From: Pilaira anomala
Taxonomy: Eukaryota; Mucoromycota; Mucoromycetes; Mucorales; Mucoraceae
Assembly (NCBI GenBank): GCA_025716855.1
Contig: JAIXMQ010000022.1
Location: 310,001-374,000 of the forward strand
Direction: 5' to 3'
DNA length: 64,000 bases
This document shows positions 23,375 through 37,300 of this stretch, piece after piece. The translations under genes were made by a program, and so were the position numbers. The notes below the pieces were generated by a model. The model saw only the letters and a program-made list of their open reading frames with translations. It searched no databases and was not told the DNA's origin. Each line of letters opens with the position of its first letter. The stretch's first letter is position 1.

Positions 23375-23773
23375 TAGTATTGTTATTATTGTTATTTAAA
23401 GATAGGAGAAGTGTATGTATGAGAGAGAGTGAGAGAGAGAGGAATTAATTATAAAAGTAAAAAAAGAAAAGAAAGGAAAGAATAGGTGAGAAAGAGGAGG
23501 AGGGAGGAAAGGTGGATAGAGAAGAGAAAGAGGGAGACCATAAGAAGAAAAAAAGAGTCATTTAAATACATTTGTCGGAACCCGTTGAGAGACGTTGTAC
23601 AAATATGTAATGTTAAAGATCATAGGAACACTGCCATGTAACACATCTATCCCCATCCATTTTATTTTCATGCCCAATTCTCACCCAGTAAAACAGTCAC
23701 CTTTTTCTTCTCCTCTTCGCTTTGACAAGTGAGCGTGTGCTCGCGTTTTAACCATATTGTCAATAGTTACATA
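23375..23773. promoter_or_regulatory. Shared divergent promoter region
   Basis: The 399-bp interval separates the start codons of the minus-strand CC1-box protein and the plus-strand SET gene. The half nearest the coiled-coil gene is almost all purine on the plus strand (GAGAGAGTGAGAGAG and AGGAGGAGGGAGG tracts, 23425-23555). The half nearest the SET gene is mixed sequence with pyrimidine stretches (about 23691-23720). I see no convincing TATA box. Regulation of both genes from here is inferred from layout only. Confidence 0.5.
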
Positions 23774-25926
23774 ATGGCAGAATCACCAACTAGTATTTAT
23801 CTGAATTGGATAAAAGAAAACGGGGGACATTACAAGAAAATTGAGTTCAAGAATGGTACGATATTCTTTTTTTTTTATTAAAAAAAAAAAGCTTAATTTT
23901 TTTTTTCTCTTCTATTTGTAGATAGTCAAGGTGTAGGATGTGTTTATACAACAGAAACAGTCAAGGAAAATGAAAGTTTTGCTTCAGTTCCTTTTAAACT
24001 TTGTATTACAGAAAAGGTTGCACGCCAATCACTTCCTAATCTAACTGAATTTTCAGGACGTATCGTATTGTCCTTGTTCTTACTTTTACAAAAACAACTT
24101 GGAGAAAAATCTTTTTATTGGCCTTATATCAATATTCTTCCCAAAACGATTAAAACACCATTATTTTTCGATGAATATGACCTCAAGTTTATTGCCAATA
24201 CGAATTTAGAGTCTGCAGCAAGAGATAGAAAGGCTGAATTATACAAGGATTTTAATAGACTTTTAGAGAAGTTACCTGAAGGAGTTGATAAAAATGGCGT
24301 TTCATGGTACCACCTTTTTATTTCTTAATTAATATGCGCAAAGCTCCCTAAAAAAAAATGCATTGCATTTTTGTTTTATTATTATAGGGAAGATTTTCTT
24401 TGGTGTTATAGTGTTTATTCTTCAAGATCATTTCCATATCAATTAATTGATCCTTCTTCAACTGAAATATCCGAAGTATTATTTCCTCTGGTTGATTCGT
24501 TAAATCATAAACCAAATACAAAAATTACTTGGACTAGAAATGGCGATGTTGAAACAGGCTCTTTGTCATTTGTTTCTGGTCAAGTATTTGAAACAGGCGA
24601 AGAGATCTTCAATAACTATGGACCAAAGGTGCGCAAAAAAACAAATAAATATTTAGATGTTTATTAATCACTAACCTACTATCTATAGTCAAATGAAGAA
24701 CGTAAGCTCATGAACAAATAACACAAAAAATAATAATACTAACATAACATATTGTAGTGTTACTAGGTTACGGATTTTGCTTTGAGGTAAGTACAGTCAG
24801 TATATATATTTAATTTATATTAATAGTTTGTGTAGTACAATGAACATGATCATGTTGCATTAAAACCAAATTTCTCTAGGGATCCTAACCACGAAATCAA
24901 AATGAAAATTATCGAACAATGTAAAATAACATCAGGCAATGTGGATCCACTTACGTTTTATATTCATCGCCATCATATTCCAAACGTATTCTTTCAATTA
25001 ATGAGAGTATTAGTTATGAATAGTATGGAAACTGAATATTATTCAATTTGTTCAGATCCTCAATTATTAGATTTTGTTGGATACAGAAACGAACTCTCCA
25101 TGCTATCCATGACCTTAGCTCTTTTGAAGAATCGTCTGCATGCTTTAGAATTACCTTTAGATGTTGATATGAATAATATTACTTATTGGCAAAGATTTTG
25201 TTTAATGTATAGATCAGGTATATAAAATTTTAACTATTTTTATACTTGTTTTGCCTTATCAAGTAAATTGTATTTTTTATTTCATTTTATTAGGACAACA
25301 GGACATTTTTAGAATCACTTTAAAAAAAGTAGAGGAAATGAAACGTAATTTGATTCAAAAGATGTATCAAGATATTAAAGAAAATCGAATTGCACCCATT
25401 GCTCCCTTCTTGAGTATTGTTAATCCCGATCATCACCTATCAACCATTGAAATTGATAACAATAGTCCCTTTATCACTTTGGATATGGTTGTCATCACTT
25501 TAAAGAAATTATTAAATAAGAATACGAAATTTGCGGGTATAATTAATGAACTATTTGAAGACTTGGAAGAAGAAGCAGATATTGTTATAATGTTGTGTTT
25601 GATAAAAGAAAATTCAAATATCAACAGTGAATGGAGGGAATTTTTTGATAAAACATCAATTAATAGGTAAACATATAACTCCTTTAGTAAATCGATCTCC
25701 CTCCCCTTTCCCCTTTTGTTAATATAAAAACCATTCTAATATATTTCATAGTCAAGTAGTAGATGAATCTTTACAAGAAATGTATGAATCTATGATACCT
25801 GCTTTTGCAGAAGAATATCCAGAAGAATTTGATATCAACACATTTACTTTGGAAGCATTTGCTTGGGCTGACTCTCTTTTAAATAATTACTCAATTGATA
25901 ACCCATTATCAATTGTACCACTTTAA
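23774..25926 (+). CDS. SET-domain protein lysine methyltransferase (Rubisco-LSMT/RKM/SETD6-like)
   Basis: Eight exons (23774-23855, 23922-24306, 24388-24628, 24689-24701, 24758-24786, 24836-25217, 25294-25666, 25752-25926) close to 559 residues. Exon 4 is only 13 nt and exon 5 only 29 nt, yet together they encode the conserved SNEELLLGYGF of the post-insert SET core. Upstream are LNWIKENGGHYKK, ESFASVPFKLCIT and VLFPLVDSLNHKPN (the NHxPN motif) and FNNYGPK. After the SET fold comes an alpha-helical substrate-binding domain. This layout is that of RKM1/RKM4/SETD6 enzymes that methylate ribosomal proteins or other non-histone lysines with SAM as donor. The precise substrate cannot be read. Short exons make automated models prone to error here. 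Confidence 0.9.
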
Positions 25927-26178
25927 ATTAACATTTTAGCAGCCCAATTGCCCAGTTCGGCGGGAAGGCATATGGTAATTCCATACTCAATAAACCAAAA
26001 ATGTACCTTCTTTTTTTTTTCTTCATCTCTTAACTAGATTCTTTTTCTTTTTTAATTATTACTTATTTTATTTCCGTCCCTATTTTATTTTATTTCTATT
26101 GTCACTGTCGTTGTCGTTGTGTGTTCACTGAAAAAAGAGAATAAATAGTTATTGTCGAGAATATATTATTAAAAAGAA

Positions 26179-29100
26179 ATGACTTTAAGCTTTTACAATT
26201 GTGTTTGGATTGTCTTGGCTTTTAGTGTAGCTCGAATATGTTTAAAGTCACTCCTTTCACTTCGCTATCATTTTAAATTTGGAAGAATTGGATTCTTTTC
26301 CATCAAAAACATTCAATACCATCACCACAAGTCATCTGAAACAGCTTTATGGTCAGTTAAAGTAGGCAAACTCAAGTTACGTTTAAAAAGAAGGCCGACC
26401 TTATCCTCTCCCACACCATTCATTACAATATATGTAGCAGATATCCAAGTACAATTACATAGTCTAACAGCTTTAGCTGCAGCTTCACGTCAACAACAAC
26501 AAACAACAACCACAACACGAAATAAACGGTTCTCTCGTGTGAGTTCATCATTTCAAAAGATACCGTGGTGGTACTCTTTATCGATTGTTAAATATGTCAT
26601 CAAAGTCTCATCAGCCTTACCTGCCCAATTGCTCATGGCAGGACTTGCAAACTATGTTGATATTCAAGTACAAGACTTTAAGCTTGATATTGAACAACAG
26701 GCAAAAATTAAGGTACAGCACATTATTTTTAGTTCAGTTTTATTTGCCAATGTCACTATTCCCAATATATCCTCCGCTTGTAACTCTGTTCCTAATTCAG
26801 TTCCTTCTTCTCCAAATCCATTCATGAATAACTTTGATAGTTTATCTGAACGATTGACTACACTTCATTCAAGTTATCAACGTCATTCTTTAAAGCGTGC
26901 TCAACATTTATTTAAAGAAAAGTTTTTTGAAATCATGTTAAAAATTGGTACGATCTCTTTCATCACCACTTCTTCAGAAGAGGATCAATCGATCGAAACG
27001 TTAACTATACCGGCTGGAGGTCAAATTGCTGTCTCCTGTCATTTATCCGCGGGTTGTGTCACTTTGAAAGATGTGGATGTGAATACGAGAGTCGATACTT
27101 TCAACTTAAAGTTAAATCCTTTATTAGATCTTTTGGATAATTTGAAACGGTCAATCAGCACTACTCCAAGCACAACCAATGAACAAAGTAAACACAAAAA
27201 GACGAAACTTATCCCATTGCTTCGATCAATTACGCTTTCAGTTGATAATGTTATTGTAGAAATGCAGCATCGAGATCATTACCATAGTGCGCTCAAGTTA
27301 GAAGAAGTTCATTTAAGTGGTATTGCTGAGAACGCTTTACCTGGTGTAGATCCATACTACAAAATACAACTCCTACTTGGTTTAACATCATGGACATTAT
27401 TTGACGAGTCAGTAGAGATGAAAATGATTCTTTTACCCGATATCAAATTAAATGCTAGTTTCGCTCAAGATTTAATTTTATCTGGTAAAACAAATAGTAG
27501 TTTGGATTTTGAACAAGAAGGTGGATTTGGTATAAGCGATGATAATGGACCGAATCAAAAGTTTATCAATATTCAGTTTATGTTTATGGAACCTACGCTG
27601 TATTTAGATGTTTCTAGAGCTGATATATTAGGAAAATTAGGATTGAAAAAGCGTCGACACATAAGTGGTAACGATGGTAACAATAGTAAACATGGTAAAC
27701 TTGTAGAAAAGAAAACTTCAAACATCTTTTTTGATTTACCGAGAGCAAGTGTTTCGATTCATATTGATAACCCTTCTGTGCATATGAAGAGTGTATCGAA
27801 GCAAATGGGAATTATTTCTTGGTCAGAAATTACGATAGAAGCATCTGGCACTTATAGCGCACAAAAAAATCGTCCAGTTTCCATTATTTCTAGATTTTCT
27901 GAACCCATCTCACCTACGAAATCGAATATGCAGTATAGCCAACATGACGATCATACAGAATATTCAGCAAATTCAAGTACTATACAGCGAATTCAATCAC
28001 AAACCAAACCTTCTTGGACCAATTTATTCCGAAGAGGTTGGAAAACAAAAGGTGGATTAGTAGATGAAACAAGTCAAAAGAATGTAATTGAATGGCATTA
28101 TAAAGCTTCTGCTCGAGCAATGATTCAAAATACGTGCTTTGAAGATGTTTTGGAAATGAACGACAAACCCAAGCTACAAAGACAGAAAATACAAACTGAT
28201 TCAGCTAAAAATGCTTTTATATCTATTGGAAATTTTGAGACAACTGCATATACACGATTAAATGTTTCGTTTATAGAGGATGGATTAGATCAGCGTATTC
28301 GAGTTGCTTGGGATCCAGATGCTCACCATATTAATGTAGATACGACTGTGGATACACCTGTATTGAATTTATGGACGAAAGTCAATACAAAAGAGGAAAC
28401 TCAACTTGAATTTTGGGTAAATGCGATTGCTGGACAAATCAAAACTCAATTGAAAAAGAACAGAGCACCTACTGATACTACGAATGAGACTCAACAAGTA
28501 AATAATTCACCTCAAAAAATGACTGAACTTTTTGGTGCTATTTCAATTCTCAAGACTGCAGTAAATGTAACGAATGCTATTGTTGTTTTAGAAGGTATAG
28601 ATAAAGGATTAAAAGGAAAACGATCAATTCCTACTGGATTTTTAGATAATGCGCCTGAGAAGGATGTTGATGTTCGTGTGATTGTTTCAATTAAACAAGT
28701 CTCTTTTATATTTAATGGATCTCGTATATTTTCTGCAACTCGTCGTGGAAAACATACCCCTTGTCAAAGTATTGGGTCCATATCAACACAAGATTCCGAT
28801 GAAGAAGATAATGAAACAACTGCAGGTTCAGAAGGGAGGAAAAGCGTACAGCAAGTATCATTTGGAACATCTCGATTATCATTTAAACATATTATTGTAG
28901 AAAGAATATTTAAGCTGAATGAAAAGAGTACCGATGGGGTTGAATGGCATGAACATGAAGATCAAAAATCAGTTATACTTTGGATCTCCCGTATTAATAC
29001 TCGAACTGAAATGATATTAGAAGTTTCTCAACGTATCATTCTTGTGCCTTCGATTGTTGTAAAGAAGAATGGTATTCAATATTCGATCACAAACCATTAT

Positions 29101-32100
29101 GCTTGTCTTATTGTGGCACATTCAATTACAAATTTAATGAAGAGATGTTTCCCCAAAAGAAATACAGAATCGAAATCATCTAATAGCACCAAGAAAATTA
29201 CAATTCGAAAACTACAATTTCAAATTAATCGTAGTGATATTCACTTATTTTTACCTGGTGGAGAAACTGAATTATATGTTCGTATGGATAGTTTAAGAAT
29301 ACAATGGGATAACGATGTGGAACATCAAGGAGAGGTACCACCTACTGCAATTCGAAATGTAACCTTGTACGGTGCTGCGCCTCGTAAACCAGGCCATTGG
29401 GATCAGCTTTTGGAAATGGATAATTTACGGTTTTTGATTGAAAAGGATGTTGATTTTGATACCGGTACTTTGAAAAAATCAAATCAATTGTCTATGTCAA
29501 AGTTATATGTCCGTATTCCTTATGGTTATGAATTAAGTAGTTTTGTGGATAGTGCAGTGACACTTATTAAGGCAGTGAAAGCTTCTCATACACGTATCTA
29601 TAAAGGTAATTCTTTCTTGTTCTTTGGTCCTACTGAAAAAAAGACGCCGGTCATGATGCCTCATATGCGATTTGTCTGTGATTTAATTACACTACAGTTT
29701 GAAGATGATCCATTCGAGGCTAGATTAAGATCTATTTGGAAAACAGGTGTTGTTGAACAAGCGAATAGAATTGCTATTCAAGATGCATTTGAAATTAAGG
29801 CTCAAACTCTGATGCAAAATCCTAGCGATAAAAATAAAAGAGGATCAGACCGAGGTAATGTGAATATATACATATACTTAATATGATACTAATTTTTTTT
29901 TATATTGGCTTAGCAGAATCGATTTATATTGATGAAGAAGCTGATAGTAGAGTAAACGAAGCTTGGCAAGGACTACAAGAACATAACTCAAGATCTTGGA
30001 TGCGACATATAGATGCAGCACTTTTAAAAGAAGCTTCAACTTACGAAAAAGTACAAGCTAGCAATTATCGACATGCTAATATCTCGGGTCAAATGGATGA
30101 AGTATTTGATGACATTAAAGATAAAAAGACACATGAACTTTCAGAAATGTTTTGTATTGAAGTTGTAGATCTTCCTCTTTATCCTGCCTTGTTGGATATC
30201 ACTATCAAAAATTCATGTCTAGATTTTAGTCCACCTGATTTTGATCTTGAAAAGACAAGAGAGTTTATTTATAATGTGGGCAAAAAACAACCTTTGGATA
30301 CTCCATTATCAACATTAATTCCATTTCATTTGAATTGGAAATCAGGTGAAACTTGGGCCCAATTACGTGATTATCCTGTACCATTTATTTTAGTTCCACC
30401 AATGAATCATGAAGATAACGATTTACCTTCTTGGTCACTTTCTGGCGATTATGTTTTTGCTGATGATCTTGGTGGTATAGATGGCACCCGATGTATTAAT
30501 GTATTAATTGTTGATGAAAACCCAGACTCTTATACACTCAATATTGCACGTACTAGTACACCACTCAAGTTTTTTTCTGTTGTAAATATTAATGTACATA
30601 CTGCTGGATTATCTCAAATATGCTGGTCAGTTTCTTATCAACCTGTTATTCAAGATATATCTCGTGTTATGGACACATTTACTCGAGCACCAGTGGATCC
30701 TTCTGACAAGATTGGTTTCTGGGACAAGATACGACTTATTCTTCATACTCGCGCCAAGATCTCATTTATAGGTGGCGGCGACCTTGCTATTGTAATGAAA
30801 GGAACTCGAGACCCTTATGATATGAGTGAAAAAGGATTTGGTCTTGCAAAAGTTTGGAGAAATGATGTTGTTTGTTTATTTGGTGGTGATAATCCAGAGG
30901 GTGAATTCATGCAAATTATAAGTCGTGATTATGCATTTGGTGTTCCTGATCTTGTTCGTGGTGGTTATACTGCTTCTTACATTGTTGCGGCTGATAACAC
31001 TAGAAGAGAATCAAATGAAAATGCTCAAAAGCAAATGAGGCAATCTGCCTCCGTGTCTTCTTTCAACTCTTCTACTCCATCTAAGGATAGTGAAAATGAA
31101 TCTAGATTTGTAAAGATTGCACTCAAATTATCTGGTGGTATTCGAATGGGGCTTGGTTGTCAACTTGAAAGGATGTGTAAACCTCATTGTGAAATCTGTA
31201 ATGAAGATAGTGAATATAGTGCTGAAGCTCGTGAGGTTCATAAGAGTAAGCTATTGACATTCTTACCTCATTATAAAGTTAAGCTCAAAGCACCTCAAAA
31301 TGTTCACGAAAAAGTAAGTTTTTCTAATATTTTTATATATGAAAAATTAATAGTACTAATATATTTATTCTAGGATTATGATGCTTACAGAGGCTTTAGA
31401 TCTGATTATATTCACTTGTCTATCAGTATCGTTAAATTTGATACTACCGAACATGATAATGAAAAGGAAAAAGTTACAGGCAATTCAATGCATTTAACGC
31501 CCGGATTTCTTGATCATTTCGTTTCATGGTTCAGACTGTTTGGTGGTGCCATGGGCTATCCAGTGCGTGATGGTACTTTATTCCCTAAATCTGATACAAG
31601 ACCTACTCAAAAGTTTGGCAGACATATGAGCTCAATGAAGTATAAAATTGTTGTCAATCCTCTTACAATTGGTTGTTTTATTAAGGACGAAAATGTAGTC
31701 GCCGATGAGGTCACCACAGAAGAACTTGGAGACTCAGTTGGACTAAAGGGATTTGTTAAATTTTTCTGTATTGATATGCATCAAAGAAGAGAAATTGTCA
31801 ACGTTGCAAATTATAAATTAGATCAAAAACGACTGAAAGCAAACTGGCCTGTCTCTGAAGCTGAAATTCAACTGAAAAATATTGATTTACGTGCAGTGAG
31901 AGCAGATTACTCAGGAAATGCCGATGAATCTTTATCTTCATCCGGTGCAGAGAATGTGAGTATTCCAGTATCTCCAGAACAAATCTACCTTTCGGATGAT
32001 AGTGATAATGGGTTGGATATGATGGAAGGATTAAATTATCAATGTAATAATGATTCAGATTCGTCGGACTGGGTGGACTTGGATGATTTCATTGAAATGG

Positions 32101-35100
32101 GTGTCGCTACGCCAGCTGTACTTCCTGCTATCCAAGTATTGCCCTTTGCATTTTCGCCTTGTATTTATTATCTTCGTCAAAATAACAGAGATGATATTCA
32201 AAAGTATAAATATCTACATAAAACTCATAATTGTATTATTGGAACTGCAGTTGGTAAGAAAATTTTAATTGCTTTAATACTATTACCATGTTTAAATTAA
32301 CATTTATTTTTTGTATTAAAATAGATACACGTGAGATGCAGACAACTTTACTGCATGATAGAAGTAGAAATATTGACGTACAAATTAGAAAACATCAAAC
32401 TCGTCTTCACAATATAGAATTGAAACGACTTCAACATGGTACAGATGAAAAACTATTAGAAGAACTTGTAAGTAAAAAAAGTTATATAAAAGAGTATTAG
32501 TATAAAATTATTAAAAATATTTTATAGTCTGATTCAATTGTTGAAAAAACGAGAATTTTGTACGAAAAACGAGAGTTATTACAACGTTATCTCAAAGAAT
32601 TGTCAACCCAAGCAATGCCTGATGTAGTGCATAGTAAAAAGTCGGATACTTATGCTAACTCAACCATCTTTGGAAAAGATTCACTGTCTCAATGGGAAGA
32701 ATTAATGGGATACTTTAAAGTAAGATATATTGCGCACAATCCGCAAATTTTATGGAATAATTCTATTCGAAATATTGTATATCATGCTATGGACCTTCGA
32801 GATCACCGTCGTGCTTTATCATATTACATGACTTCACGTACTGTCAAATTCTTGAGAGATTTGATTGAAGCGTCAGAGTTAAGATACAGAGATTGCCTTA
32901 AACCGTTTGTTCTTGATGATGAAGAGGGTGGTATGGATAGATCTATGGCCGAAGATTTAATTGCTAAATTGCTACCAGATGCAAAAGTAATCGCCAATAA
33001 TGAAACAGAAGTTCCACATGGTGGACGTGATTCAGATCAAGTTGATATGTCTAAAAGTGAAAATGTGAATAATCCAAAAATGCAATTGAAGACAATTCCT
33101 AGTAGTTATGTTATGAAGAGTAGTTACCTTGTGGATCTCCTTAACCCTCAAATCAGTTTACAAAGTGATTGTGATCCTAATAACATTGTATTAGTTGCAA
33201 ATGAAAGAACTCAAGTAAAAGGATTCAATATCATTGATGAAACAGATCCTGATGCTGAAATGGAAATAGTAAAGCATAGAACAGTAGCAAGCTTAGATAA
33301 CGTTCAAATCTTTGTTGCAAAGAAGGAACAATTCGATAGTGTTGATTTGTTGTTGGATAATCATTATGGTGCAAAAGAAAGCGACCATTGGCTAGCTTGG
33401 ATCCCACCAGAGATGTTGATTAGTTATGTTAAACACTCGGACAAATTCCAGCGTATTGGTGACCGAATTGCTGCAACTTTGCAATATGACAAGTACAATC
33501 CTCTTAGAATTAAAACAAGTACAACTGTTTACTCTCAAGTTCATCCGTTTGAAGATCGATGTGATTCCGTTCAACTAAATTTCCCTAAACTTAAGATGAC
33601 AGCAGATTCAGCACAATACAATGCTGTTTATCAAGTCACAACAGATCTACTAGTGTATAAAGAGCCTGCAAAGAAAGAACGTCTAGCTCGTCTTCGTGAA
33701 ATTATGATGGCGGCAGATCGTGCAAGTTTGTTCGAAGTTACAGAAAAAATTGTGGACTTACAAAATAGAGCACGTCAATTGATCCATACACGGGATCAGT
33801 ACCGACAAAATATGGCACTGTTAGATGATAACCGTATAGAGGAATTTAAATCTATCAGAGTGGCGCTGTATGATACATTAGAAGAACTTTATTTAGGAAT
33901 GGAAGCTATCAAGCTTATGCAAAGTAACCAGAGAAGAGATTATCATGAACCCAAGACAAATTTGAAGTTTGTATTTTGTGCTGAAAAACTCATATGGGAA
34001 ATGCTTTCAAAAGGTGATACTCCACTTAGTGAATGGAACTTGAGCAACTTTAACTTTATATTTGTAAGTAAGGAAGATCATTCAGCCACAAATACGCTAG
34101 AGGTAGAAGTTGTACGAGTCAAGAATACCTCGCCATCTCCTGTATTTGTTGATATTTTGGGACCTTATTATAATTCAAGTAAACCATATGATTTTTCTCG
34201 GCATAAAATGTTACGATGTTACTTTGTTACTTTGGCACCTGTGGGTGGTATTCCAGTGGTACAACATTTAGAAATCAATCTTCACCCATTGCGGGTTCAA
34301 ATGACTCATAGCTTTGGTAAGGCTTTATCATACTATCTTTTCCCTCCTGAAAAGAGAAGCAAGTCTATAGAGTCTACCCCTATGGCAACATCCAACTCTA
34401 CGCCAACTACAAACAACACCGTTACATCAAATGAATCAGAAAATGTTGCATCCAACTCATCCAACATTATACTTCAAAATAGTACTAGTGAAAAAACAGA
34501 TAAGGAGGCCATAAAGACTTTTAGTTCCGTCAAAAATGTTGATGCAACACAACCTACAAATATCTCCATGCCTGATTTATCAAAGTCAAATATCAATACC
34601 AACAATTCCCAAACAATCCTACGCGACGATATGGATCCTGATACACAAACTGACACATCTTCAACTACTTTAGCAAATTCTAACAAAAAGTTTAAAAAGC
34701 AAAATCTTCACAAGTTGACCAAATATAAAACTATGGATGATCTTTCTGTAATGAAGAAAAGAGCTTCAAGTAACCGAACATTTATTTTAGTTAAAATTCC
34801 TGGTGCTAGACATTGTTTAAGTTATCAAGTAAGTTTTTTTTTAACCTCTCAGAATAGAATAGAGCCTTATATTTACTCTTTTTTTTTTAGGGCCCTAAAG
34901 ATAAAAATATCGAAGATTTAAGAGATTTTGCATTTGAGCAACCTACACTTGAGTTCCGTAACGAGACTTGGTCCTGGTTTGAGCTAGTGTCTAATGTTAA
35001 AAAAGGTAAATTTAATCAATATCTTTCATAAAGTAAAGGAATTAATGTGTTTTTATCTTTTTATTTTCAAGATTTTATGAGAGCAGCATTGTTGCATAAT

Positions 35101-35771
35101 AGTACTGCATTATTAAAAGAAAAGCTTCTTCGTAGACATCCACGTGATAACGGAAAGTTGACAGACTCTGGGATCTCGTATTATAGTGCTCCTAACTATG
35201 TACCAGAACCAGAAAAATATAGCGCTTCTTCTTTGTATGAAGTAGACAATAATTCTGAAAACACTGAAAGTTCGAGAGACGATGGTGAATATTTAGATAG
35301 AGATGTGATTTCATTGCATTCTGCTCATTCTCAAGATAATTGGGAGACCGAAAGTCCGGAAATACCACCGAAACGTAATCATATTTGGTCAAAGTAAGTA
35401 TCCTAAATTAAATTCCTACATGTAACAAACGAGTAATTTTATTTCTTAGACTGACAAAACCCAAAAAATCGAATTCGACCTCCACTGAGCAAAAAAATGT
35501 GAGGTCTGGTCCTGAACTTCTTTTGAATAAAGCCAATAATAGTCATATGTCGATTGATACGCAATCACATAGTGATAACTACCAACGAACTGTTAGTAAC
35601 AGAGAATCTCCTATAGTACTCACTCGTTCAGTGTCAGCAGCTACACGAGATTTGCCTGGAGATGAACAATTAATCGCCAAAGGAAGATTTTTATTAGGGA
35701 AATATTATAACGGGCCTGACTATATGCATAGTAATACAAAAATGAAAGGAAAACAAACCTCTAGAAAATAA
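26179..35771 (+). CDS. FMP27: Fmp27/Hobbit (BLTP2) bridge-like lipid transfer protein
   Basis: Eight exons (26179-29854, 29917-31313, 31374-32253, 32325-32467, 32528-34828, 34891-35005, 35072-35393, 35450-35771) sum to 9,156 nt and 3,051 residues. An N-terminal membrane helix (MTLSFYNCVWIVLAFSVARI) precedes the chorein-like beta groove. The diagnostic GFWDK block appears as DKIGFWDKIRLILHTRAKIS. The C-terminal helical region with RAxxLIHTRDQYRQN and LKFVFCAEKLIWEML also fits. Fmp27/BLTP2 proteins form hydrophobic bridges at ER-plasma membrane contacts and move phospholipids. It is longer than yeast Fmp27 (about 2,600), mainly from Ser/Asn/Thr-rich linkers near residues 2,550-2,750. Exon 2 can begin at 29914 or 29917 in the same frame. 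The gene is convergent with the orphan gene, 80 bp apart. Confidence 0.95.
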
Positions 35772-35851
35772 TATAATAACTCTTTGTACAATATTAAAGT
35801 ATATTTTAGTTAACACAACATTAAAAAATATTAATTACAATAATAATTGAC

Positions 35852-37300
35852 TTATTTATTGATGGGTGTTGTAGCATTTAATTTTCTTGTGGAAAACATG
35901 TTACATAAATTAATATTTTTGCTTGAGAATGAACGTACTATCGATGCTGATGAGCTGTCAATTTTTTTAGATGCGTTCAAGTTTGTCTTTCCTCTACTGA
36001 GAGCTTTTGGTATACTTGTTCCCGCGTTGCTAACTTTACGTTGTTTATTGGCTAAGGGTGAAGTGTTCGGCGTAGCGACATTGTCGACCTTTTCCATAAT
36101 ATTCTTCACTAAAGAGTTTTTCCTGGGTGGTAATTTTTTAGTGCTAATATCTCTAATAGAATTACTTGGTCGTAGACTGGTTGCTGGGGTATCAGTTGGC
36201 TTCTTATCAATTTTAATTTGTTTTTGTTCTAGATTAGTATTGCAATGCTTGGTTCGAGGTGAAGTTGGACGGTCTTGCTCGATTTCTATCTTTTGACTGC
36301 CTTCTGTGTCATTCAACTTTCGATATTGCTCACTTATAGAAATCTGGTCATTATTTTTCAAAAATAGCTCTCGCTCCAATAAACTTTCTGGACAATTCCC
36401 CTTACTTTGACAATACAAGGAAGTAATGTCAAAGCTACTATCATCGTTATTTCCATAGCCATCCTCATCATCTGTCATATTGGATAAATTTTGCTGAAAC
36501 GAATTAAGATTCTCAACCGAAAAACTTTTCTTTATAGGAATCATCTCTCTACAAAAGTGGCAAGAAAGCTTATGGGCGTCATCATCTCTTGGGAAATAAG
36601 TAGCAAAATTGCAAGCTGGTGTAAAATTTTGAGCACAAGGGGTTACTTCTTCCCAGCGATTACTGACAATAGGAGTTGATGGTGAACTTATTAAACGGAT
36701 CGGTCTATTTGAATCAAATGACAATGCAGAATCAATGAATGTCTGTTGGTTTGGTTCATGATCAAAATACCTATCAGAGCCTTTTTGAGTGTTTTTCTTC
36801 CCTACTGCTAATTCGCATTGAATTTTTAGCTGATTTTTATATTCTGTCTTCAAATCTCTTTGCCGAATCAGAAAATCTTGTGATATTGTGGAGTCTGAGG
36901 AAGAATATAAGAATTCATCTGATTTTTCATTTTCTTCTAAACGTATATTATTCAACTCGTCCACAATCTTGAAAAGCTGTTGTCTTTTTCGAAGAGATTG
37001 TTTCATGAAATGTAATCCATGGATATTCATTGTAAAGGCATTATCAGTAGGGTTTAAATCAGTCTTTTGGCTTCCCCAGTTTTCTGCACATTGTATCATA
37101 CTTTGTGAGCCTGACCAGACTTGGTTTAAGAAATCATTAAATAAGTGTATTAATGTAAATTGAACATGTTCTGATCTATTGATTCTTGATCTTTTGATAT
37201 TGGTGAATGGATTATTTAGTTGCTCGTTGTTCCATGTTGTTAATAACTTTTTGTATTCGTTATCAATTTTCCTGTGTTCTCTGTATTCATCTTGAATCAT
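35852..37300 (-). CDS. Uncharacterised 482-residue protein
   Basis: One intronless frame of 482 residues, ATG at 37300, is far too long for chance in DNA this AT-rich. I do not recognise it. The first 110 residues look folded and helical (EYKKLLTTWNNEQLN, HVQFTLIHLFNDFLNQVWSG, HGLHFMKQSLRKRQQLFKI). The middle has a CHFC pair at about residue 247 and a later C-x6-C, which might bind a metal. The C-terminal 170 residues are Ser/Thr/Lys/Pro-rich and look disordered, with many basic-Ser sites such as KNSLVK and RSFSSKN suitable for kinases. No signal peptide or membrane segment is seen. A scaffold or cell-cycle protein would fit this layout, but that is a guess. Confidence 0.75.
   Translation of the reverse strand: MIQDEYREHRKIDNEYKKLLTTWNNEQLNNPFTNIKRSRINRSEHVQFTLIHLFNDFLNQVWSGSQSMIQCAENWGSQKTDLNPTDNAFTMNIHGLHFMKQSLRKRQQLFKIVDELNNIRLEENEKSDEFLYSSSDSTISQDFLIRQRDLKTEYKNQLKIQCELAVGKKNTQKGSDRYFDHEPNQQTFIDSALSFDSNRPIRLISSPSTPIVSNRWEEVTPCAQNFTPACNFATYFPRDDDAHKLSCHFCREMIPIKKSFSVENLNSFQQNLSNMTDDEDGYGNNDDSSFDITSLYCQSKGNCPESLLERELFLKNNDQISISEQYRKLNDTEGSQKIEIEQDRPTSPRTKHCNTNLEQKQIKIDKKPTDTPATSLRPSNSIRDISTKKLPPRKNSLVKNIMEKVDNVATPNTSPLANKQRKVSNAGTSIPKALSRGKTNLNASKKIDSSSASIVRSFSSKNINLCNMFSTRKLNATTPINK

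Noticed and set aside
35847..36296. 149-codon plus-strand hydrophobic frame
   Set aside because: It is a shadow of the orphan minus-strand gene. It has no start context or homologous motif.
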